From Streptomyces sp. Ncost-T10-10d (GTDB lineage: Bacteria; Actinomycetota; Actinomycetes; Streptomycetales; Streptomycetaceae): a stretch of 64,000 nucleotides of DNA. Below are positions 58,533 to 64,000 of this stretch, piece after piece. Both the position numbers and the translations under genes were made by a program. Location: positions 41,050 through 105,049 of the forward strand of contig NZ_FMDF01000183.1 in NCBI RefSeq assembly GCF_900091955.1. Reading direction: 5' to 3'. Position 1 is the first letter of the stretch. Each line of letters begins with the position of its first letter. Below the pieces are notes generated by a model that saw only the letters and a list, made by a program, of their open reading frames with translations, did not search any database and was not told the origin of the DNA.

Positions 58533-59201
58533 TCACTTCTTCCGTGCAGTGGCCTTCTTCGCCGTGGTCTTGCGTGCCGTGGCCTTCTTCGCGGGCGCCT
58601 TCTTCGCCGTGGCCTTCTTGGCGGGCGCGGTCTTGCCGGCGACGGCCTTCTTGGCGGCCGTCGTCTTCTTCGCCGCCGCGGCGGTGGTCTTCTTCGCGGC
58701 CGCGGCCGTGGTCTTCTTGGCCGCCGCGGTGGTCTTCTTCGCGGTGGTCTTCTTGGCCGCGGTGGTCTTCGCCGCGGTCACGGCCTTCTTGGCGGTGGCC
58801 TTCTTCGCAACAGCCTTCTTGGCGGTGGCCTTCTTGGCCGCGGCCTTGGTCGTCGCACGGGCAACACCGCCCGTGAGGCTGCCCTTGGGCGCCTTCTTCA
58901 CGGCCACATCGTGCTTGGGGAGCTTCTTCGAGCCGCTCACCAGGTCCTTGAAGCCCTGTCCCGCGCGGAAGCGGGGCACCGAGGTCTTCTTGACCCGCAC
59001 CCGCTCGCCCGTCTGCGGGTTGCGGGCGTAGCGGGCAGGGCGGTCGACCTTCTCGAACGAGCCGAAGCCGGTGACCGAGACACGGTCCCCCGCGACAACC
59101 GCACGGACGATCGCGTCGAGCACCGCGTCGACGGCGTCTGCGGCCTGCTGACGGCCGCCGACCTTGTCGGCAATCGCTTCTACGAGCTGCGCCTTGTTCA
59201 C
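58533..59201 (-). CDS. hupS: HU-family nucleoid protein with histone-H1-like lysine-rich tail (HupS)
   Basis: 222 residues. The N-terminal ~90 residues are a standard HU domain (MNKAQLVEAIADKVGGRQQA, GFGSFEKVDRPARYARNPQTGERV). The C-terminal ~130 residues are almost only Ala, Lys and Thr in KKTTAAKK- and KKATAKKA-like repeats, like eukaryotic linker histones. HupS of S. coelicolor (SCO5556 from memory) is sporulation-linked and compacts spore DNA. GTG at 59201 with GGGGAAG close upstream. A TATATAT box at 59264-59270 is a likely -10 region. Confidence 0.93.
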   Translation of the reverse strand: MNKAQLVEAIADKVGGRQQAADAVDAVLDAIVRAVVAGDRVSVTGFGSFEKVDRPARYARNPQTGERVRVKKTSVPRFRAGQGFKDLVSGSKKLPKHDVAVKKAPKGSLTGGVARATTKAAAKKATAKKAVAKKATAKKAVTAAKTTAAKKTTAKKTTAAAKKTTAAAAKKTTAAAAKKTTAAKKAVAGKTAPAKKATAKKAPAKKATARKTTAKKATARKK

Positions 59202-59263
59202 GTCTTCCCCTTCGGAGACATTGCCAGAACGAAAGTGTTCAAGCGTTTTCGCACGTTAGGCAG

Positions 59264-59270
59264 ATATATA
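59264..59270 (-). promoter_or_regulatory. AT-rich -10-like box upstream of hupS
   Basis: TATATAT stands out in an otherwise GC-rich region about 63 bp before the hupS start. No convincing -35 hexamer is found, which could mean an alternative sigma factor or activation. Confidence 0.35.
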
Positions 59271-59344
59271 CCGCAAATCAAACACGAAACGGGCTAATCA
59301 CCCTAGTGCCGCAACGAAGTCGACTGCTGCGCAGTTCCGCAGAG

Positions 59345-59572
59345 TCAGTCACCTTCGGGGAATCGGCCCTCATCGAGGTCCTTCATCAACCGGTCCAGAC
59401 GCCTTGCCGCATCCGGGAGATCGTGCTTAGCCGCGGCCGTGATGACCAACAGCTTCCGGGACAGCGCCATCCTTACGCCCTCCGGGACTTGCAGTGCGCG
59501 CACTCTTGTGTGCGCTTCCTTCAATCGGTCGGCGACTTGGCCGTAAAGCTTGAGTTGGCTGTCGCGTTCCAT
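59345..59572 (-). CDS. Small conserved streptomycete protein, unknown
   Basis: 75 residues from ATG 59572 (MERDSQLKLYGQVADRLKEAHTRVRALQVPEGVRMALSRKLLVITAAAKHDLPDAARRLDRLMKDLDEGRFPEGD). Entirely helical by composition, with charged ends. No known domain. It sits between leuD and hupS, on the same strand as both. Confidence 0.75.
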   Translation of the reverse strand: MERDSQLKLYGQVADRLKEAHTRVRALQVPEGVRMALSRKLLVITAAAKHDLPDAARRLDRLMKDLDEGRFPEGD

Positions 59573-59676
59573 GCACCGATTGTGCCATCTGGGGCGAGTT
59601 GTCGCCCGACGGGGTCTCAACAAGCGACTGCGCCCCCTACCAGATGGCAGGGGGCGCAGTCCTGGAAACGCGCTGC

Positions 59677-60270
59677 TCAGGCGTTAATTGTACGCGGCTT
59701 GAAGGTCGGCCTTGCCACCTCATAAGTCGCGATGTCCGCTTCGTTCTGAAGGGTGAGGCTGATGTCGTCCAGCCCGTTCAGCAGTCGCCAGCGGGCGTTC
59801 TCGTCGAGCTCGAAGTCGGCCGTGATGCCCTCGGCACGGACCTGGCGCGCCTCCAGGTCGACGGTGATCTCGGCGGTCGGGTCGGCCTCGGTCAGCTCCC
59901 AGAGCGCGTCGACGACCTTCTGGTCGAGGACGACGGTCAACAGGCCGTTCTTCAGCGAGTTGCCCCGGAAGATGTCGGCGAACCGGGAGGAGATGACGGC
60001 CTTGAAACCGTAGTTCTGCAGCGCCCACACGGCATGTTCGCGGGACGATCCGGTGCCGAAGTCGGGACCGGCCACCAGCACCGTGGCGCCGCTGCGCTCC
60101 GGGCGGTTGAGAACGAAGTTCTCGTCCTTGCGCCAGGCCTCGAAGAGTCCGTCCTCGAAGCCGTCGCGGGTGACCTTCTTCAGCCAGTGGGCGGGGATGA
60201 TCTGGTCGGTGTCGACGTTGCTCCGGCGCAGCGGGACGGCCCGGCCGGTGTGTGCGGTGAAAGCTTCCAT
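59677..60270 (-). CDS. leuD: 3-isopropylmalate dehydratase small subunit
   Basis: 197 residues of the aconitase swivel domain (VPLRRSNVDTDQIIPAHWLKK, GPDFGTGSSREHAVWALQNYGFKAVIS). With LeuC it isomerises 2-isopropylmalate in leucine synthesis. It follows leuC by five bases. Confidence 0.96.
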   Translation of the reverse strand: MEAFTAHTGRAVPLRRSNVDTDQIIPAHWLKKVTRDGFEDGLFEAWRKDENFVLNRPERSGATVLVAGPDFGTGSSREHAVWALQNYGFKAVISSRFADIFRGNSLKNGLLTVVLDQKVVDALWELTEADPTAEITVDLEARQVRAEGITADFELDENARWRLLNGLDDISLTLQNEADIATYEVARPTFKPRTINA

Positions 60271-60275
60271 GATTC

Positions 60276-61700
60276 TCAGACTCCGGCGGGCGTACGGGCG
60301 TCGGACAGGTCGGCCGGCGAGGCCAGGTGGCCCAGCACGGCGGTGGCGGCGGCGACCTGCGGGGAGACCAGGTGCGTACGGCCGCCCTTGCCCTGCCGTC
60401 CCTCGAAGTTGCGGTTCGAGGTGGAGGCGGAGCGCTCACCGGGGGCCAGCTGGTCGGGGTTCATGCCGAGGCACATCGAGCAGCCCGCGTGCCGCCATTC
60501 GGCGCCTGCGGCGGTGAAGACCTTGTCCAGGCCCTCCTCGACGGCCTGCAGGGCGACCCGGACCGAGCCCGGGACGACCAGCATCCGTACGCCTCTCGCG
60601 ACTTTGCGGCCGTCCAGGATCGCGGCGGCGTTGCGCAGGTCCTCGATCCGGCCGTTGGTGCAGGAGCCTACGAAGACGGTGTCCACGTTGATCTCGCGCA
60701 GCGGCTGGCCGGCGGTCAACCCCATGTATTCCAGGGCCTTTTCGGCGGCGTTGCGCTCCGAGGCGTCCTCGTACGAGGCCGGGTCGGGGACGTTGGCCGA
60801 CAGGGGCGCGCCCTGGCCGGGGTTGGTGCCCCAGGTGACGAACGGGGCCAGTTCTGCGGCGTCGATGACGACCTCGGCATCGAAGACCGCGTCGTCGTCC
60901 GTGCGCAGCGTCTTCCAGTACGCGACGGCGGCGTCCCAGTCCTCGCCCTGCGGGGCGTGGTCGCGGCCCTCGAGGTAGTCGAAGGTGGTCTCGTCCGGGG
61001 CGATCATGCCCGCTCGGGCGCCGGCCTCGATCGACATGTTGCAGATGGTCATCCGGGCTTCCATCGAGAGCTTCTCGATGGCGGGGCCGCGGTATTCGAG
61101 GATGTAGCCCTGGCCGCCGCCGGTACCGATGCGGGCGATGATCGCCAGGATCAGGTCCTTGGCCGTGACGCCGTCGGGCAGTTCGCCGTCGATGGTGATC
61201 GCCATGGTCTTCGGGCGGGCCATCGGCAGGGTCTGGGTGGCCAGGACGTGCTCGACCTGGCTGGTGCCGATGCCGAACGCCAGGGCACCGAACGCACCGT
61301 GCGTGGAGGTGTGGGAGTCGCCGCAGACCACCGTGGTGCCGGGCTGGGTCAGCCCCAGCTGCGGGCCGACCACGTGCACGACGCCCTGCTCGACGTCGCC
61401 CAGCGGGTGCAGCCGTACGCCGAACTCCGCGCAGTTCTTGCGCAGCGTCTCCAACTGGGCACGGGAGACCGGGTCGGCGATGGGCTTGTCGATGTCGAGG
61501 GTCGGGGTGTTGTGATCCTCGGTGGCGATGGTGAGGTCGAGGCGCCGCACCCGGCGTCCGGCCTGACGGAGGCCGTCGAAGGCCTGGGGGCTGGTCACCT
61601 CGTGCAGCAGGTGCAGATCGATGAAGAGGAGGTCGGGCTCACCTTCGGCGCGCCGGACGACATGGTCGTCCCAGACCTTCTCCGCGAGTGTCCTACCCAT
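60276..61700 (-). CDS. leuC: 3-isopropylmalate dehydratase large subunit
   Basis: 474 residues. The 4Fe-4S cysteines occur in VGSCTNGR and GCSMCLGMN, and the substrate loop GDSHTSTHGAFGALAFGIGTS is intact. ATG at 61700 with GGAGGG upstream. A spurious longer frame covers the divergent ndgR region. It is transcribed divergently from ndgR, whose product regulates it in Streptomyces. Confidence 0.96.
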   Translation of the reverse strand: MGRTLAEKVWDDHVVRRAEGEPDLLFIDLHLLHEVTSPQAFDGLRQAGRRVRRLDLTIATEDHNTPTLDIDKPIADPVSRAQLETLRKNCAEFGVRLHPLGDVEQGVVHVVGPQLGLTQPGTTVVCGDSHTSTHGAFGALAFGIGTSQVEHVLATQTLPMARPKTMAITIDGELPDGVTAKDLILAIIARIGTGGGQGYILEYRGPAIEKLSMEARMTICNMSIEAGARAGMIAPDETTFDYLEGRDHAPQGEDWDAAVAYWKTLRTDDDAVFDAEVVIDAAELAPFVTWGTNPGQGAPLSANVPDPASYEDASERNAAEKALEYMGLTAGQPLREINVDTVFVGSCTNGRIEDLRNAAAILDGRKVARGVRMLVVPGSVRVALQAVEEGLDKVFTAAGAEWRHAGCSMCLGMNPDQLAPGERSASTSNRNFEGRQGKGGRTHLVSPQVAAATAVLGHLASPADLSDARTPAGV

Positions 61701-61843
61701 CGCTTTCCCTCCGGCCGGCGTCTTCGCCGGCCCAACTAGAGATTTGGTGCGCCGCCGTCCGGACCCCCGTGCGGGGCGGTGGCTACGGGCCGTTGTGTGG
61801 CCGCCCCTACAGGTTCGCAACTTCCGCCGAAAATTGAACTTGC

Positions 61844-61860
61844 GTTTCACAGAGTGAGAC
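61844..61860. promoter_or_regulatory. Dyad in the leuC-ndgR gap, NdgR operator candidate
   Basis: GTTTCAC-AGA-GTGAGAC is a near-perfect inverted repeat (one mismatch) just ahead of the ndgR ribosome-binding site, the expected place for IclR-type autoregulation and leuCD control. Confidence 0.5.
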
Positions 61861-61874
61861 GGGAGTATCGTCGT

Positions 61875-62591
61875 ATGGACAACTCTAGCGGCGTCGGCGT
61901 TCTCGACAAGGCAGCTCTGGTATTGAGCGCCCTGGAGTCCGGTCCGGCCACCCTCGCCGGGCTGGTCGCGGCGACCGGGCTCGCACGACCCACGGCTCAT
62001 CGACTGGCCGTGGCACTGGAACACCACCGCATGGTGGCGAGGGACATGCAGGGCCGTTTCATTCTCGGCCCCCGGCTGGCGGAACTGGCGGCGGCGGCGG
62101 GCGAGGACCGCCTGCTGGCCACGGCGGGACCGGTGCTCACCCACCTCCGCGACATCACGGGCGAGAGCGCGCAGCTCTACCGGCGCCAGGGCGACATGCG
62201 GATCTGCGTGGCGGCGGCGGAGCGGCTGTCCGGTCTGCGGGACACCGTGCCGGTCGGCTCCACGCTCACCATGAAGGCCGGCTCGTCGGCCCAGATCCTG
62301 ATGGCCTGGGAGGAGCCGGAGCGCCTGCACCGCGGCCTCCAGGGCGCCCGTTTCACGGCGACGGCGCTCTCGGGCGTACGGCGCAGGGGCTGGGCCCAGT
62401 CGATCGGCGAGCGCGAGCCGGGCGTCGCCTCGGTCTCGGCGCCGGTGCGCGGCCCCTCGAACCGGGTGGTCGCCGCCGTCTCGGTCTCCGGACCGATCGA
62501 GCGGCTGACCCGGCACCCGGGCCGGATGCACGCCCAGGCGGTCATCGACTCGGCCGCCCGGCTCAGCGAGGCACTGCGCCGCAACGGCTGA
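61875..62591 (+). CDS. ndgR: IclR-family regulator NdgR
   Basis: 238 residues. The winged helix (LAGLVAATGLARPTAHRLAVALEHHRMV) is followed by the IclR effector domain (DTVPVGSTLTMKAGSSAQILMAW... GVASVSAPVRG). By position and sequence it is NdgR (S. coelicolor SCO5552 from memory), which controls leucine and other amino-acid genes and affects antibiotic production. ATG at 61875 is preceded by GGGAG nine bases upstream. It is divergent from leuCD. Confidence 0.93.
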   Translation: MDNSSGVGVLDKAALVLSALESGPATLAGLVAATGLARPTAHRLAVALEHHRMVARDMQGRFILGPRLAELAAAAGEDRLLATAGPVLTHLRDITGESAQLYRRQGDMRICVAAAERLSGLRDTVPVGSTLTMKAGSSAQILMAWEEPERLHRGLQGARFTATALSGVRRRGWAQSIGEREPGVASVSAPVRGPSNRVVAAVSVSGPIERLTRHPGRMHAQAVIDSAARLSEALRRNG

Positions 62592-62645
62592 CGTCCCCGT
62601 ACACCTCCTGGCCGCCCCAGCGTCGTGGCGGCCCCTGCCAGAACC

Positions 62646-63143
62646 TCACTCCGCGGACGAACGGTGTGCGAGCCGGTCCGCCGCCCGTCGACCGCGCCTC
62701 TCGACGGGCAGCACGCCGGTGGCCGCGGCAAGTCCGTAGGCCGGCATATCGGCGTAGATCGATTCGTAGCCGCCCTCGGGCACCACGTACGTCTCGTGCC
62801 ACAGCCCCACATGCTGCCTGGACTTCTTCTCCTTGCGGTTGATCATCGCCCACGCCTTGCGGTGGAACATGTCGGGAGCGCTCGCGTACGCGTACAGCTT
62901 CTCCTTCGACTCCCAGTACTGGACGACGTAGTACGTCCTGGGCGAGCCGGACAGCAGCGTGTAGCCGAGCAGCCCGCGACTCCTGTCCCGGCTCAACTCC
63001 CGCAGCATGCGCGGCATTGCCGCGAAGACGGGCAGCCAGTGGCGCACTCCCCAGAAGTGGTTGATGCGCATCCCGATGAGCAGGACGACCGCGTCCCCCT
63101 CGGCTGCCGCAGTCATCCGCCCCGGTATCGGCTTCGTGAACAT
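62646..63143 (-). CDS. DUF4188 family protein (dimeric alpha/beta-barrel, monooxygenase-like)
   Basis: 165 residues, with VVLLIGMRINHFWGVRHWLPVF, GYTLLSGSPRTYYVVQYWESKEKLYAYA and HRKAWAMINR typical of DUF4188. The fold is like heme-degrading/ABM monooxygenases, but no activity is proven. It is transcribed divergently from a MerR regulator across a perfect 15-bp inverted repeat, so it is very likely the regulator's target. Confidence 0.85.
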   Translation of the reverse strand: MFTKPIPGRMTAAAEGDAVVLLIGMRINHFWGVRHWLPVFAAMPRMLRELSRDRSRGLLGYTLLSGSPRTYYVVQYWESKEKLYAYASAPDMFHRKAWAMINRKEKKSRQHVGLWHETYVVPEGGYESIYADMPAYGLAAATGVLPVERRGRRAADRLAHRSSAE

Positions 63144-63169
63144 GTCATGCCCCCTGATCCCTGTTGGAG

Positions 63170-63202
63170 AGTGCCACTATCCAATGGTTGGATAGTGGCA
63201 CT
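63170..63202. promoter_or_regulatory. Perfect 15-bp inverted repeat, MerR operator candidate
   Basis: AGTGCCACTATCCAA-TGG-TTGGATAGTGGCACT lies in the 92-bp gap between the divergent DUF4188 and MerR genes. The full symmetry suits a dimer acting on both promoters. Confidence 0.75.
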
Positions 63203-63235
63203 GCCCAAGAGGTGGCGCAAGGGAAGGCACGGCAC

Positions 63236-63877
63236 ATGCGGCTCTCGGAACTGAGCGAGAAGAGCGGCGTCAAGACCGCGACGATCAAGTACTACCTGCG
63301 CGAGGGGCTGCTGCGCCCCGGCCTCCGGGTCAGCGCGACACAGGCCGAGTACGACGAGAGCCATCTGCGCCGGCTGCGTCTGGTGCGGGCCCTGATCCAG
63401 GTGGGCCGTCTTCCCGTGGCCACGGCCCGGGAAGTCCTCTCCCATGTCGACGACGAGTCCCTGGGCCGGACGATCCGCCTGGGCGCCGCACTGTGGTCCC
63501 TCCCTCACGGCCCGGACCCGGACGAGGAGGCACCGGAGACGGCCGCGGCCCGCGAGGAGGTCGAACGACTCCTGGACCGGCTCGGCTGGGCGACCTCCCA
63601 GGAGCTGGGCTCCCTGTCCCCCGCACATCGCGCGCTCGTGTCGTCGGTGGCCACCCTCATCCGCCTCGGCTATCCCTGCGATGTCGAGTACCTGAGCGAG
63701 CAGGCGCGGCTCATGCACCAAGTAGCCGTCCAGGACCTGGACATGATGGAGACACACCCCACGGAGGCGGAGCAGGTGGAGACGGCGGTCGCCTCGGCCG
63801 TGCTCTACGAACCGTTGCTGATGTCGCTGCGCAGAATGGCCCAGGAGGAGGAGTCGGCCCGGCGGTACGGGATCTGA
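63236..63877 (+). CDS. MerR-family transcriptional regulator
   Basis: 213 residues. The N-terminal MerR winged helix (MRLSELSEKSGVKTATIKYYLREGLLRPG... YDESHLRRLRLVRALIQVGRLPVATAREVL) is followed by a helical effector domain of unknown ligand. No metal-binding Cys cluster is seen. ATG at 63236 with GGAAGG eight bases upstream; the upstream extension overlaps the operator and is rejected. Confidence 0.9.
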   Translation: MRLSELSEKSGVKTATIKYYLREGLLRPGLRVSATQAEYDESHLRRLRLVRALIQVGRLPVATAREVLSHVDDESLGRTIRLGAALWSLPHGPDPDEEAPETAAAREEVERLLDRLGWATSQELGSLSPAHRALVSSVATLIRLGYPCDVEYLSEQARLMHQVAVQDLDMMETHPTEAEQVETAVASAVLYEPLLMSLRRMAQEEESARRYGI

Positions 63878-63882
63878 GGGAG

Positions 63883-63928
63883 CGACAGAGAAGGGCCCCT
63901 CACCGGAGTGAAGGGCCCTTCTCTGTCG
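63883..63928. terminator. Long terminator between the MerR gene and tRNA-Glu
   Basis: CGACAGAGAAGGGCCC pairs perfectly with GGGCCCTTCTCTGTCG around an inner TCAC/GTGA stem-loop. It serves the MerR gene and the convergent tRNA gene. Confidence 0.85.
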
Positions 63929-63936
63929 TTCTGTTG

Positions 63937-64000
63937 TACCCCCGACCGGATTCGAACCGGCGCTACTGCCGTGAGAGGGCAGCGTGCTAGGCCGCTACAC
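63937..64000 (-). tRNA. tRNA-Glu (anticodon CUC), 5-prime end beyond the window
   Basis: On the minus strand the D-arm GTAGCGGCCTAGCAC, the anticodon stem-loop GCTGCCCTCTCACGGCAG (anticodon CTC), the T-arm GCCGGTTCGAATCCGGT and the acceptor CGGGGGT-A are all present. The first seven to ten bases lie outside the window. Confidence 0.93.

Noticed and set aside
58533..58860. Repeat array or CRISPR-like pattern in 58550-58860
   Set aside because: The repeats are the Lys/Ala/Thr codons of the HupS tail, not spacer-separated direct repeats.

Overview
The window is chromosomal DNA from a Streptomyces (or very close actinomycete). It has very high GC, GTG starts and GC-rich hairpins. Marker genes include nsdA, ndgR, an HU protein with a lysine-rich tail, a cluster of four type I signal peptidases, an actinobacterial GlcP glucose permease and a CofC-type F420 gene. 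From memory, the gene order follows the conserved Streptomyces core around ftsH, ffh, amtB-glnK-glnD, smc, recG and leuCD in S. coelicolor; I could not check this by search.

Layout. 1-1735 (minus): end of a YifB/ComM-like ATPase, yraN, a DUF2469 gene and a Nudix hydrolase. 1725-5176 (minus): sipW-sipX-sipY-sipZ. 5222-7873 (minus): rpsP-khpA-rimM-trmD-rplS, the ribosome assembly operon. 8031-11353: a SprT-like metalloprotein, proS and a SAM methyltransferase. 11385-13298 (minus): an ftsH paralog. 13465-21220 (plus): an eight-gene catabolic-looking island carrying homologs of every E. coli yhf gene (yhfZ, Y, U, T, php, S, X, W), lying between ftsH and ffh. 21278-27143 (minus): ffh, glnD, glnK, amtB, with GlnR-type boxes upstream of amtB. 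27514-30071: nsdA and a prim-pol-like protein. 30237-35476: ftsY, an NCS1 permease containing a TTA codon, an LLM oxidoreductase and glcP. 35707-40577 (minus): smc, a small coiled-coil protein and acylphosphatase. 40723-44794: a CAP-domain protein, an HxlR regulator, mutM, rnc, rpmF and yceD. 44936-51378 (minus): a DivIVA-like protein, coaD, rsmD, recG and a DAK2/FakA-like protein. 51637-59572: rpmB, thiL, an Lrp-type RAM protein, a DUF3515 lipoprotein, ddlA, gpsA, plsC, cofC, a CSD-like protein, hupS and a small conserved protein. 59677-63877: leuDC, ndgR, a DUF4188 protein and a MerR regulator. The window ends in a partial tRNA-Glu(CUC).

How it works together. Most of the window is housekeeping: translation and ribosome maturation, protein export (SRP plus signal peptidases), nitrogen sensing (AmtB-GlnK-GlnD), chromosome organisation (SMC, HU) and DNA repair (MutM, RecG). 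The stand-out accessory element is the yhf island. It combines a YhfZ-type regulator, a PRD protein, a small DUF2620 protein plus a polytopic membrane protein, a phosphotriesterase-like hydrolase, two PLP enzymes of different folds and a phosphopentomutase-like enzyme. To my knowledge the pathway is not firmly assigned. A near-identical 19-bp element lies inside the predicted promoters of both yhfZ and yhfY, and the yhfZ transcript looks leaderless.
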